A stretch of DNA of 64,000 nucleotides, from the NCBI GenBank assembly GCA_958299035.1, contig CATQJL010000112.1, positions 2,774,123-2,838,122 of the forward strand, in the 5' to 3' direction. Below, one piece after another: positions 22,033-32,875 of this stretch (positions are counted from its first letter, which is position 1; every line of letters begins with the position of its first letter). Position numbers and translations under genes: made by a program. This stretch comes from Cylicocyclus nassatus. Its lineage: Eukaryota > Nematoda > Chromadorea > Rhabditida > Strongylidae. The notes beneath the pieces were generated by a model that did not search any database, was not told the origin of the DNA, and worked only from the letters and a program-made list of their open reading frames with translations.

Positions 22033-22807
22033 TTAGGTTGGCACATAAGTTTTGCAACTTTTCCCGTAACTTTTTTCCTATTTTATGTAGCAATCTCATT
22101 TTGTGGCATCATGTAGATCGTGATGTAAGCTGCAAGTCTGCGCAAACCGTTTGATTTTTGATAACGTAGTACAAAATATCTAAGTATTTTTTGAAAATTG
22201 CTGAAAATCGAGGTTTCACGATTTTTTGGCAAACATGAAGCCCTACGAAACCTGATTCAAACATATGAAAAAGCAATTATAGGCAGCATGTAGCTGGAAG
22301 TTGGCACATTGAAATCAGTGAAAAAGAAATGAAATTTGAACACAAATTAAGGTGGGGCGCCTTTGAGAAGTTGAACAAATCAAATGCGTCAAGTTTTGAA
22401 GGCAATTTGTCAATAACTAAGCTGCGAAAAGTCAGAATTCGCTATAACTTTGCACTATAGGGTAATCCTTTGCGGCAAACACGAATATCATATTCATTTG
22501 TCGCTAAAATGAAATTCATCTTTTGATCTCACGAACGAGGCCCTTTCATGCGAAAAGGATCTCATTTTTGTGATCAGCATGTCAAATAAGCCCTATAGGC
22601 CAAGTTTTAGCAAAATCTGGTGCATTCTAAAATTTTTCCCATAGTACCGTAAACCTACCGTAATCCTCACATAAGATGGTAAAATTCGGCAAAAATGTGT
22701 GCATTAGAAGCTTACATCATATTCCTTATATTGCCAAAAAATGAATGCGCTACGTTCAAATAGACAAAAGTTATATAAAAAGTTGCATTACTTATGTGCC
22801 AACCTAA
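22033..22807. mobile_element. non-autonomous mariner-like element with TA duplications
   Basis: TTAGGTTGGCACATAAGTTT at the left and its inverted terminus ACTTATGTGCCAACCTAA at the right, each flanked by TA (22031-22032, 22808-22809). The 775-bp interior has no transposase frame. Ends and TA target fit the mariner group. Confidence 0.85.
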
Positions 22808-22849
22808 TACATGCGGATCGCTTTCTAGGTATGATAACCGTGTATGTCC

Positions 22850-23153
22850 TTAAAGGCACCGTCCACTCAAAATGGGGTTTATGAGATTCCGATGTCTAAT
22901 AGTAGCGGGGCCCTCAAAGGTATAACTGCCTAACTCGCGCTGTCTGAATTTGTATCCGAAAAAAAAAGTTGCTTCGAAAATCTTTCGAAAACGAATCCGC
23001 CACGTTGGTTCATCCCTCTTGAGTGCGCGGTAAATTCGTCTCGTCTCTGAACTTTCGTTCAATTCTAGGCCTGAATTCGGACTCACCGTGCACAAGAGCT
23101 GCTAAAAAAGACAAAAACTCATGATCGAGAATTTGGGTGGACGGTGCCTTTAA
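22850..23153. mobile_element. TTAA-flanked MITE (AGGCACCGTCCAC family)
   Basis: Inside TTAA on both sides are AGGCACCGTCCACTCAAAAT and, inverted, AATTTGGGTGGACGGTGCCT. The TTAA duplication is the hallmark of piggyBac-type integration. No transposase is present. The big palindrome arms carry further copies (36151-36495, 44157-44501). Confidence 0.8.
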
Positions 23154-23455
23154 GGGAGCAAAGCTTGAGCAGGTTTGACTGGACGGTTCAACGACCATCG
23201 TTCGAGATCGACTAGTGATAACATCTGTGCTGCATCGGCGAGCAATCTTCGTTAGCGGTCACTATCGAAAGGTCATGATGACCGCTATCAGGGATTTTCA
23301 AGCTTAAAAATCGCGTAGTCTGATTCAAAATGTGAGGCAGAATTCTTAATCCGAAATTGTACAGTAAACAATGGTAAGACACCCAACATAGATCGCTTGA
23401 ATGCGGAGATAATAATCAAAACTTATATAATATTTGGCTTAGCCACTTTTTGTAT

Positions 23456-23800
23456 CTTCGCCCAAAAAGGATAGAAAGAGTGATGGAATCTGAGCCAAAT
23501 TTTGCATACATGATGCACGGGGTGGGGCATGTTTTAAAAAACCATTTTGTTCTGGACCCGTCGATTGCTTCTATCGATTTATTGAATTTTTGCTGTGTCT
23601 GCTTAAAAAATCCTTTGTGTTCGCCCAGAAAAGATAGAGGGAGTATTATGATCTGAGCCAAATTTGGAATACATAGTGCATAGAGTCGGGCGTGTGCTAA
23701 AAGCCATTTTGTTCAAGACACACAGGTTTCCCCTATCGACCTATTGGTTTCCTTTGCAGTTTGCGAGTTTGATATCCGTTGCTTAGAATATTGCATTCAA
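23456..23800 (+). repeat. two diverged tandem units of about 165 bp
   Basis: Unit 1 (TTCGCCCAAAAAGGATAGAA...) and unit 2 (TTCGCCCAGAAAAGATAGAG...) share the order TCTGAGCCAAATTT, CATAC or ATACAT, CCATTTTGTTC and CTATCGA.TTATTG. Open frames here are repeat-derived. Confidence 0.6.
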
Positions 23801-24922
23801 CACTGACAAAGCCAAAATTATGTACTCGGTTGTTCCTTCTGCGCAGGTTAGAAATCGAAGTAATTCGTGCAAAACGACAAATTTTCTGCTATTTCACGTT
23901 TACGCATTATAGAGCGAAACGAAAGATTTACAAGGCAGCGAAGCTGTCGAGTACCAGCCGAACCTGCCGCGTAACGGCAGAGAGCGCTGGTATAATATAG
24001 TGTAATAGCGATTCGAAAAAATCGCGTTTTAAGTTGAGAGTTTAGGACTGCTTCTATAAATGACATCCTCAATGATTATCTGCGAACGCAATAGTGCACA
24101 AAAGCTCGAATGCATTTTTCTGGAGAATAGTGTGAGAGCATAGCAAGATCCCAGCTTACGTCAGGATCTTGCTGAAAATTTTTTCTCGCAGACCTCTAGA
24201 TTTCCCGCCTCGGAGCAACCTAAAGTCGGAAATTTGGCACTATTCAAAGCACGTAAACGCGAATGTGAAATAAATTCGAAAAGCATCCTTGCCTACAGGT
24301 GCTAGCCTGTTTGTGAAAAATTGAGAAAGAACTATGCTCAATGAACTCTTGACACCAGTACACAAAAACGCATTTCACAATCGTCTTTTTTGTAAAGCCT
24401 CTCTTTTGTGCTTTGTTGTCAGCTAAAGGGAAATGCAGATAAAATTTTTGATAACGTTTTGCTCATAGTTCGTCACTGTTGTTTAGCCGCTAAGGTACCT
24501 CATTTTGATCAATCGTACCGCCTCTCGTCGCTACATTAATCCCTTTTTTGGACACTTTTTGTATTTGCTACGATTTTTTATGTCACACATTCACTATATA
24601 AATGCAAAGGAATACTACATACAATGTGAGAGATTCGCACTTGCGGCATATGCTTTTCACGTTCATACATCTTGTATCTTCACATACATAGGATTTTCTT
24701 ACGCAATAAATATTAACAAAAAGAATTATAATCTTGACCTTCCTTTGCATTCATCGAATCGAACATTACTTTAGTATCGTCTGTAATGTTTGAATCATGA
24801 TGGGGTAATTTAGAGCTCTGTAATGGAGTCAGACAACTAATCTTTTTGTGTAGAAGTGAACTGAAGGCATCACTTTCTAGGCAAACTACAAGTCTATACT
24901 ATATCATTTTATAACAATGCTA
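23801..24922. other. AT-rich intergenic, nothing supported
   Basis: An 89-codon ORF at 24505-24774 (+) has aromatic-rich sequence but no domain or splice context. Confidence 0.35.
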
Positions 24923-25130
24923 CAGTCTGTCCCAGTAGAGATGAGGCCGAAGTCTGGTTTGAATTTGCGTGCACGCAGAGCCAAGAGTTTGCTTTGCATA
25001 TGAGCCCTGTCAAAGAGAGCAAAAAAAAATTAAAAAGAGCAGACAAGCAGGCCGTGGGAGTGACGCAAAACCCTAGCGACGCGGATTCCCGCCATGCTAA
25101 TTTTAACTTGATTGTGATTGGGACAGACTG
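24923..25130. mobile_element. Tc1/mariner-type MITE with TA duplications
   Basis: CAGTCTGTCCCAGTAGAG at the left and its inverted partner ATTGGGACAGACTG at the right are flanked by TA (24921-24922, 25131-25132). 208 bp, non-coding. It sits about 180 bp upstream of the acyl-CoA-binding protein start codon, so it may lie in or near the promoter. Confidence 0.75.
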
Positions 25131-25272
25131 TACACAGAAGATGCATTTCTGCAAGATTATTCTCTCGCCGTATTTTTATGTGTTATTGTACGAGGTTTAG
25201 ATATATTCATCGACGGTCTATGTTGTTTTTCATAAAACCATTACAATTTATCCAAGCTCTGGCTTAAATTTT

Positions 25273-25284
25273 GATATATTTTAG
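25273..25284 (+). promoter_or_regulatory. candidate trans-splice or 5'-UTR acceptor
   Basis: TTGATATATTTTAG|GGATAG lies 28 nt before the ATG of the acyl-CoA-binding protein gene. Nematode mRNAs commonly receive a spliced leader at such a TTTTAG or TTTCAG acceptor shortly before the start codon. That leader addition happens here is inference. Confidence 0.45.
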
Positions 25285-25312
25285 GGATAGCTTTGATCAG
25301 CTTTCGAGCAAA

Positions 25313-26635
25313 ATGACTCTTACGGTAAGTTTATTTAGCGTCACCGTTACGAAGTTATTCGAGAACAACCGTTTTAGTTTGACGAGGCCGCTGAAAAAGT
25401 GAGGAAACTAAAGAAGACTCCACCAGATGAACAGATGCTCGAGCTGTATTCGCTTTACAAGCAGTCCACCATGGGTGACAATCCGAATGCGAATCCTCCT
25501 TCGACTCTCGATGTGAAAGGGAAACAAAAGTTCAATGCTTGGAAGTCTAGGAAAGGCAAGTAGTTGATCAATTTCTGTGCAAAACTGAGCTCTGTTCCGA
25601 TGCTGCTGCAGAAAAAGTTCAGGAGAAAGTGTACTTTTGGCTTACGTTAGGGAGAACCAGAGAGCAGCAATGCGACATAACGTAACTTCAAGAGATTGAC
25701 TATTTTCTTTCATTCTCTTTCAATCTTTTAGAGAACCACCATAGATATCAGAAAAGAATAAGCTTTGGTGTAATGAACATTCTGGACCAATTCAGCTGTC
25801 GCGGACAAATTGGTTTCTGCGAAAGGCTTTGAAATCTTGAATCTACTCAGACTTTTGGCTTTTCAAGCATTTTCCATGTGTAGACTATCCCAATATTTTA
25901 GCGCTGAACAATTTAAGCCTCAATAAATTGTCCTTCTTCACTCCCAACAACTCTTATTCGACATTTGTTCGATTAAGTGTAGTTTTCTACATCGGGTATG
26001 TAGTTACGCAGGTTTATCATCTAAACAAGAAGCAAGAAGCTTATTTCGTGTGGCATCAAAACAAAAAAGGTTTTTGCTTTTTAGTGACTTGTACAAATTT
26101 TTTTAGCCCACAGCTTACGCAAAAAACCATTATTCTTCGTAATTTCTCTATGCGCATAATTCCCAAAAACCATGCGAATAAGCACTTCTATTTTGTAAGA
26201 TTTGGAGAAGAAGCATGCTGCATCTGGAGGTTATGAGTTGTTGCTATTCAATACAGCAACGACATTTTCTTCGAATCCAGAACGCTTGCGTAATAGGGCG
26301 TCGAAACATATATTTCGAACAGCTCATAAATGCTTTACTTTAAATTAATTCTTAGTCTAGTTTGCTCTACACTTTAAGAGGAACAAAAAATGTGACCCTA
26401 CAATTTGTCATTGCTTGTTGCACTTTTTTGAACTGAATTGAGAATTTTTGAGCACTATATCTGAAGTGCTTATTTTGATATTGAAGTAGATCCTAGCATT
26501 TTCGTAAATTATTACCATGTTGCATATGCGCGTACTCAATTATGCTCAGTTTCAGGAATGAGCAAGGAAGATGCAAAGAAAGCTTACATTGCGGCAGCTG
26601 AGAAAGCTATCGCCTCTATTGGTTGCAATCCATAA
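25313..26635 (+). CDS. acyl-CoA-binding protein (ACBP), complete, 3 exons
   Basis: Exons 25313-25324, 25378-25555 and 26556-26635 give 89 aa, the usual size for the soluble single-domain ACBP family, which binds medium and long-chain acyl-CoA esters in the cytosol and buffers and transports them for lipid metabolism. Seen in the protein: helix 1 FDEAAEKVRKLK; the binding helix LYSLYKQSTMGD, with the family's Tyr-..-Tyr-Lys-Gln; KGKQKFNAW, with Phe where Trp is common; and KGMSKEDAKKAYI with the conserved Tyr. The start lies in a 4-codon first exon (ATGACTCTTACG) followed by GTAAGT. Intron 1 is 53 bp. Intron 2 is exactly 1000 bp and begins GC (AAAG|GCAAGT) and ends TTTCAG. A GT donor does not keep the frame with the conserved KGMSK motif. 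C. elegans has small homologues of this type; which one is orthologous cannot be settled here. Confidence 0.95.
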
Positions 26636-26701
26636 AATAGCAGATGGTCATTGAACTGTAGAAACTTATATCTTTTATTATTGATTCTTGGTGGTTTTGA
26701 T

Positions 26702-26707
26702 AATAAA
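26702..26707 (+). terminator. AATAAA polyadenylation signal of the ACBP gene
   Basis: AATAAA lies 67 nt after the stop codon in an AT-rich 3' flank. Confidence 0.75.
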
Positions 26708-27067
26708 TATTGAAAAATCGTTTACACACGAAATAACCACAAAGATAACTGTACATCTTATCTATGACTGCGATAAAAAAATTTTAGGCACAGAATAAAA
26801 CAAAGAGCTTTGTACTTGACATATTAATAATTTTCAGTGTAAAGCGAAAAAGCCGAAAGAGACTGGCAGGACATATAAATTTGAACTAAACAGGATTTAC
26901 GACATCTGCTCTTCGCGAAAACACCAAGTCCTGTGCAGGGCACAGTTAGCGAAATGAGCTTTCCGCACAAATGATGGTACTGCGTAGAACTTACTAGTTA
27001 AGCAATGTAGGTTTGTGAAGGTAGTGTGTAGCCTGAAAACCAGTGCAGATATAGCTGAGTGGAAAAG

Positions 27068-27864
27068 GGCTGGGCATACATCATGCGATTTGGCCTAGCA
27101 ATCCTTTCAATAAGACAGTTGTTATAATCGCCCTCCCCCACTAGACACACAGCGGACGAATTCGAATTTGAACTAGACCGTCAGATTCGTTTCAAGTTCA
27201 TGCAGTATTCTTTTGTACTTTTCGCTGTTACATGGTAATTTCTTGGTCTCAATAGCGTTTGTAATCAGAATTGAGAGTTTATTGTTGTTCAGCGATATTT
27301 CATACTATGATACTCGTCTCTCTAGATATATTTTCAAGAGAAGATAAAACAACGATGCGCATGGGGAATTTTTGATATGGTTTATAGAAGTAACACTTTA
27401 AAACATCTTATTACCGATAAAAGGTTTTGCTTGTACAGTTTTCAATCTTAGGCGTTTCTCCAAGCTTAATCTGAAGTAGAACCGAGCATAGCAGCACGAA
27501 ACACCGCTCAAAAGCAATAAAACCTTCAATCCCAACTAAGAAGACTGTTAACATTTAAAAAATAGCATAAAACGTCGGAGAAACACAAAGAAAAACTCTT
27601 TCAGTTCGCACTAAGGGCTGAATGTGCCGCGCTCTGCCGCAACTGGTGTGCTTTTGTTGAATTTGAAATCGTACACTAGGTGTCTAGTATACCTCGGACC
27701 AAATCATATATATTCGAGTATTCGAATAAGTATTCGAATAAAATTTATTCGAAATTCGATTATTGGGAGATTTCAAAACCTCGAATGTATTCGATATTCG
27801 CTTTTTCGAAATTTGTCAAGTTCAAATTTGACGGTGAAATCGCGTGATGTATGCCCGGTCAACT
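27068..27864. mobile_element. composite unit bounded by GGGC.GGGCATAC inverted ends
   Basis: GGGCTGGGCATACATCATGC at the left is matched inverted by CGCGTGATGTATGCCCGGTC at the right, the terminus of the GGCATAC MITE family. Between them lie a second repeat (27121-27690) and a TTCGAATA block, so the MITE appears to have been filled by later insertions. Confidence 0.55.
27121..27690 (+). repeat. interspersed repeat of about 570 bp (copy 2)
   Basis: Direct-orientation copy of 18331-18975. It is interrupted at CTAGGTGTCTAGTA by sequence leading into the TTCGAATA block. Confidence 0.6.
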
Positions 27865-28136
27865 AATCGTTTTGTTAGATGAGTACTGAACTGCTGCTTT
27901 TTTGACTAGGTTCCAGGAACTAACAAGGGAATGGTCAGAAGGCGAAGTAGCCATTACAAACAAGCTGCATATCATTGGATGTAGCTTAGAAGGCGGACTT
28001 CAAAGTTGTTTTCTGTATCTGCTAAACGCCTTCGTGGATGAAATAGGTCATCACATTACAAAGAGATCGTGTATGCAATTGAAAATTTGGTCACACAGAG
28101 CCATACTTGACTTAGCGCTGCGCAAAACATGAACAG

Positions 28137-28297
28137 GCTACTGCATGACGAAGGCGCAGAGGCAGAATTAGTTGAGCGGGTGCGAACGCGGCGCGCGCGT
28201 ATCCTCACCGTTGTAAATCCTGCGCCTCATGCGCTCTACGAGTAATAAAGCCGCGTTCGCGCCCGACTATATTACGGCCTTCGTCATGCAGCCGCCT
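28137..28297. mobile_element. short MITE, GCATGACGAAGGC ends (copy 1)
   Basis: AGGCTACTGCATGACGAAGG at the left and CCTTCGTCATGCAGCCGCCT at the right are inverted. The interior GAACGCGGCGCGCGCGTA and CCTGCGCCTCATGCGCTCT are shared with 52739-52897. Confidence 0.75.
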
Positions 28298-28726
28298 ATA
28301 AGTTTACTTTGTACATTCACACTCAAAGGTGAGCTAAAAAGGCAACTATCTAATTTCGCACTCATATGATCGAATTTCATGCATTGAAACTGCTTATAAC
28401 TTTGTCTCAGCAGATAACGAAGACAGTTTTAGTACCAGCGTTCTATATCGCATCCAATGGTAAGCAGTTTATTAGAACTAACAACTTCGTCCTCTGATCA
28501 TTCCTTTGTAAGGTTTTGAAAGATAAAAGTTGATGAGATAAAATGGTCAAAACCAACCGTGACTACGGCGCTTTATTCGTATAAGCAGGTATTGTAGCTG
28601 AACTGTCTGAATCAGAGCAGGGCCTCCCAAGAATCTGGCGATGATGTAGACAGTGCTGCTGAGATGATGGTGCTCGCATCTGAAATGATGAGAATGATAA
28701 GACTGTGAAGAATTAAATTTCCTTAC

Positions 28727-29298
28727 CTTGTTTGACATAGCTTGCAAGAGACCTTCAAATATGCATTGTGCCATTTGTGCAAGTTTCTCTTTCATACATT
28801 CCGGACACTCCTCTTGAGGGGGTGCGGCTCTGGAATACATACATTATCACTTCACTAACGTTGGTTACGACATATGTGCACATGACGCTTAGCAGGTTCG
28901 AGCCGGCCTTTTTCTCATTACAACTAGAAAAACATCTGTAAGAGCCAAAGAACGAGTCAAATTCCGAAATCCACTGGGTTCGCTAATGCACAATGCACTT
29001 TCGTGCTTCGTTCAAATTATAAATAAACACGGCGTTCAAACTTACACATTATATCCTGCGATACTGTTCCAGTTCATGTAAGGATTGAAAAAAGGTGGTA
29101 TGTTTTGAGGCAACCCGGAGTTTTGGAGCAGTGCATTCTAGAACGTTCATATAACGATTTTGAATAATGCGAATTCATGAAGTTTACCATCTGTTGGGCA
29201 TAAGAGTTGAGAAGCGCTGAATTAACCGTGTCTGCGACTCCGGGATTATTATTTTGCTGCATATACGATGACCACAGGGGATCATTGTTCAACACGTT
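28727..29298 (-). CDS. two exons of an unidentified Asn/Gln-rich protein, partial
   Basis: Minus strand. Exon A is 29298-29046 (acceptor TTTCCAG, donor AATGT|GTAAGT). Exon B is 28829-28727 (acceptor ATTCCAG, donor AACAAG|GTAAGG). They are separated by 216 bp and phases match: GT|A across the junction gives Val, then AAPPQEECPECMKEKL. Exon A encodes an Asn/Gln-rich stretch (MQQNNNPGVADTVNSALLNS, ...NFMNSHYSK...) and, in a second frame, LPQNIPPFFNPYMNW. A 1-nt deletion near TCTAGAATG (about 29145) is needed to join the two frames, so this is either a sequencing indel or an early pseudogene. Exon B has a CPEC pair. I do not recognise the family. Flanking exons were not found. Foldback elements flank it closely. 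Confidence 0.5.
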
Positions 29299-29574
29299 CT
29301 GGAAATCTTAGCATTTAACTGCAAAATAATAATTAAAATTTAACATACAGGGTGGCTGAAAAACTCTAGAGTGTCTCCATTGAATTTTCTCCGTTAAATG
29401 GAGTAAATTTCGCTTGTTTTGACATTAATGTAGTGATTTTTCTCATGACGCAAGAGTCATTTGTTTTGTGCACTCAGATCCTCTGCCCGCAGCATATCGA
29501 TAGCTTGCTTGGCAGCCGATGTACAGAAAGTTTCGGTAATCTCAGCTTGCTTGAGATTCCACTTCGAAGGATGT

Positions 29575-30247
29575 GGGCATCCTCGCGCGTTTCAGTTGCC
29601 ATGCGATCTGGCAATTTGCCAGATGTCTTCAAATTCAATATCAAGAGACCCCAAATGCACAACATGTATAACTTTCGTAGGCTGTAAAATGTCCTATCTT
29701 CCACACATTCATAAACCCCCTAAGCAGGGAACGATACTTGGTTACCCGGCCATTCATAATGATATGTATATTAAAAAAAGCGCCTTTTAATGTTGGTTCG
29801 AATACTGTTTTCCATATCTGCGAAACGAGAACCTGGATTGAGTTATGATTATTTTTCCAAAAATGAATTGCCTTACGGCGAAAGGTGAAAATCATTGGTA
29901 AAAATTTTTCTTTCCTCTTTAAATGCTGAATATTGTTTAGATAAGATAAATACAACGCTACACCTTTCAAGATTCCCCTCAGTAGCTTCAAACGGTAAAA
30001 TAGATCAAATTGGGTGATTTTAACTACCTAAAAGTACGCAAATTTTCTACGAAAAAAGGTTATAACTACCTTCGAATGGTCGTGAGCATAGATTTAGAAT
30101 CAGCGTTTTGAGATGCACCTTATGGTATACATCGCATTCCAAATGGCCGGGGTCACCAAGTATCGTTTCCTTGTAAGATCAGTAAAAACAGCTGGAATAT
30201 TGCCAACTCGCGTCGCGATTGATATCGCATGAGGCATGCCCAGGGCC
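29575..30247. mobile_element. GGCATAC-type MITE split by a nested foldback
   Basis: Left terminus GGGCATCCTCGCGCGTTTCA and right terminus TCGCATGAGGCATGCCCAGG match the family seen at 56582, 56958 and 58619. The usual about 230-bp interior (ACAACATGTATAACTTTCGT ... CTATCTTCC) is interrupted at about 29723. Confidence 0.6.
29723..30175. mobile_element. ACAAGGGAA-type foldback nested inside a MITE
   Basis: AGCAGGGAACGATACTTGGT at the left and ACCAAGTATCGTTTCCTTGT at the right are inverted. The GGCCATTCATAATG and GCATTCCAAATGGCC arms also pair. It has the same about 450-bp size as 30490-30953 and 55284-55743. Confidence 0.6.
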
Positions 30248-30489
30248 GATAGGTGCAAAAGATGATCAAGCAGTGGAGGTCAGAAATGTCGACGTGAAAA
30301 ATTATCAGGCCGCTAGCAAACTCGTGGACTGCGAGCCATCTTCAGGAAACGGGAAATTTGGAACAACCGGTTTGAATTAAATTGCAAAAATGATGATTTC
30401 TCGTCAGACGGTCTAGAACACCTTAAGTTTCGCAATCACCGTTTATTCTGCGGGCAGTACTTATGAGATGCCGTTCAGCTGAAGAGCTA

Positions 30490-30953
30490 ACAAGGGAAGG
30501 ATACTAATTTAGATTTGTCTTTTGAGATGGGACACATGTATTTGGAATCAGCTTTGAACGCTGATTCCAAATATGCTATTCCTAGCTGCTTAGCCTTATT
30601 CCGAAGCGAGTTATGGGCTTGCTGTCGTGAGTAACTAACGAACTTCTGGATGTCGTAAGACGGTGTTTGTATAAAAATCTGCTCGAAAAAAGTGCTAGGA
30701 TGTTAAACTAGCATCAGATTAATTCTTTCGATCTCAAAAGGAAGCATTTTACAATTGCAAAACCATCTAAACGTCGACATTGCAGCATCTAGGTCGAGGA
30801 GCTCACAAACTTTGCATAGAAAAGAGACCATAACTTGCTTCAGAATGATGCTAAGCACTAGGAACAGCATGTTTGGAACCAGCGTTCCAAGCTGATTCCA
30901 AATATATGTGTATCATCTCAAAAGGCGAATCTAAGTTAGTATCCTTCCCTTGT
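30490..30953. mobile_element. ACAAGGGAAG-type foldback element
   Basis: ACAAGGGAAGGATACTAATT is mirrored by AGTTAGTATCCTTCCCTTGT. The inner arms share TTGGAATCAGC and GCTGATTCCAAATAT. Its closest relative is 55284-55743. No transposase frame. Confidence 0.7.
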
Positions 30954-31240
30954 AAGTAATTCTAGGAAATTTTAAGGTCTTTGAAAGGTGCCCTGAAAGA
31001 TACGTGGTGTTTTCAGATGAGGAAAATGTCACCAACGAAAGAACACAAACGCCAAAATGCACAACAGCTGTTGAGCTGAAAGGCAGTGACCAAGCAAAAT
31101 TTCACTTTCTGTTTTTTTTTAATTTTTTGGAGCCTTTTCGCCATGCTGAGTCCATACCCAGGCGTTTCAGCGCATGATAATGGTGAAAACGAGCTTTTTT
31201 GGAAGCTCTTCATGTTCACTTTCGCTGCAAAATGCGTGTA
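30954..31240. other. short intergenic stretch, nothing supported
   Basis: T-rich, with no splice-bounded exon. Confidence 0.4.
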
Positions 31241-31391
31241 CAATACCGCTCACATTTTTGAAAAATAGACGCGAATGTATGGACATGTCCATACATGTAT
31301 GGACATGTCCGTACATGTCCGTACATGTCCGCACATGTATGGACATGTCCATACATTCGCGTCTATTTTTCAAAAAATGTGAGCGGTATTG
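31241..31391. mobile_element. 151-bp palindromic Tc1/mariner-type MITE with GGACATGTCC repeats
   Basis: CAATACCGCTCACATTTTTG and its inverted partner are flanked by TA on both sides (31239-31240, 31392-31393). Each arm is about 55 bp. The centre is a 10-bp-phased run of ACATGTCC-containing words. GGACATGTCC occurs exactly at 31281, 31301 and 31341. Confidence 0.8.
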
Positions 31392-32160
31392 TAAATGACC
31401 GGGGTCCGAAACGAGGGGTCTGCCACTGCAATGAAATCTGGCAACCATCATTTCGCCGGGATACTGCCTTCAAATCAGAAAAACAAGAGAAAAAATTGTT
31501 ACGTGAATGTTTTATCCAGACGATGTGATGGTTTGGGCAAGGATAAGCGCCACTGAAAAACCGCCTCCAGTTTTTATCAGCCAAGGGTGTGAAGAGAGAC
31601 TTGTCAGCAAGAGGTGCTGACGAAAGCTGCGGTCTTATGAAGCGCAAAAAACGCGAAGGGAAAGTTTCAGAAACACCGGGCTCTTCTGCACGCAGCGAAC
31701 AACACTATTGCCCTCTTAGACGCTAATATGCTCGAATGTTTGAAGGAAGATCAAAAGCCCCTAGAGTTTCTATCTTAATCCACTCGACTTTCCTGTTCGG
31801 GTTACTTACAAGGGAAGTGTCAGAAGTAGCATATCCTTTTGACACGAGACAGGTATTTTCTGAAGCAGCTTGCAACGCTGATCCCCTTTCTTAGCTATAT
31901 GACGTAATCTGGGTTGAAGTTATTGGATTTAATTTGCGAGAACCTTACAACGCTGAGATAGTCAAAGCTGTCAAAGCCCATTTTTGGGCTGAATCATAAA
32001 AAAAACTTTGTCAATGCTTGACGCAAATCTACTCCTCCTTCAACGACGCTGTTTGCTCGACAAGCACTTGAACGATTTTCATGAACATAGGTACTTCAAC
32101 ACGATGGGAAATGTTTCCGTGCACTTCTACGCTTAGCTTCATGCATATTTGCATGCATCT
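31392..32160. other. intergenic with a solo ACAAGGGAAG terminus
   Basis: Bases about 31813-31900 resemble one end of the ACAAGGGAAG foldbacks (ACAAGGGAAGTGTCAGAAGT ... GCAACGCTGAT) without a partner. No gene is supported. Confidence 0.4.
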
Positions 32161-32307
32161 CCGGGGTGTGCACGAATTCTTAAAATTCAAGCAATTCCAA
32201 GCATTTTTTGCTGAGAGCGGAGCTTGCCATAGGTGGGCGGAGCAGCTCCGCCCTTTATGGCAAGCTCCGCCGAAATTGCTTGAATTGCAGAATTCGTGCA
32301 GCCCCGG
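32161..32307. mobile_element. foldback MITE with nested GCGGAGCTTGCCAT hairpin
   Basis: CCGGGGTGTGCACGAATTCT pairs with AGAATTCGTGCAGCCCCGG. Inside, GCGGAGCTTGCCAT and ATGGCAAGCTCCGC pair around a GGCGGAGCAGCTCCGCC centre, so nearly the entire 147 bp can fold. Confidence 0.7.
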
Positions 32308-32875
32308 CGATTCTGAAAAATGGCGGAGCTTGTCACTGAGGGCGGAGCCTGCCTGACGGGGGAGGGGGAGAGAGACAGAGGTTGAGGTCGCTTGAGGTTC
32401 TCCAGTCATTTATGATCTCTTCTATGCGCTCTGAGCACAAAAAAGTCTCTTGCAGATGGCAACGAGTGGGCGGAGTTTTCCAAAAATGGGAGGGGGCAAC
32501 ATCAATTACTTTTTAGACAGATTCGAATGTATGAACGCAAATCAGATTGATTGGAGACATCAGAAGTTGTTTTGGGTGCCGCGCGACATCGCACGGCACC
32601 GTCGTCACCGTGTCAAACAATGTAAAATTGGCTGATTCAGATGCATGTAACTCTCGTCTCCAGATGATACCTATCCCATGTCAAAAAGCCACTGCAACTT
32701 CTGACGCTTCCCTTGTTAGGAAGTTAAGGAGAGAAAATCGAACAGTGGGAATTCAAAAAACAGGGTTTCGAATAAAATTCGAAAACTCGAATAACAGTTT
32801 CGAATAGATTTTATTCGAATTTTTTTTTATCCTCGCATGGGTCCCGCTTATGCAGGGTCTGCTTTCCTTGTCAAT
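32308..32875. other. repeat debris before the assembly gap
   Basis: Holds a solo TTCCCTTGT-type terminus near 32710 and a TTCGAATA block at 32755-32825. No gene. Confidence 0.4.

Noticed and set aside
28885..28910. GCAGGTTCGAGCCGGCC as a possible tRNA B box
   Set aside because: No matching A box or acceptor stem at the right distance; the B-box end does not fit.
31167..31451. Met/His/Thr-rich repetitive ORFs on both strands
   Set aside because: They are translations of the ACATGTCC palindromic array in the small Tc1-type MITE.
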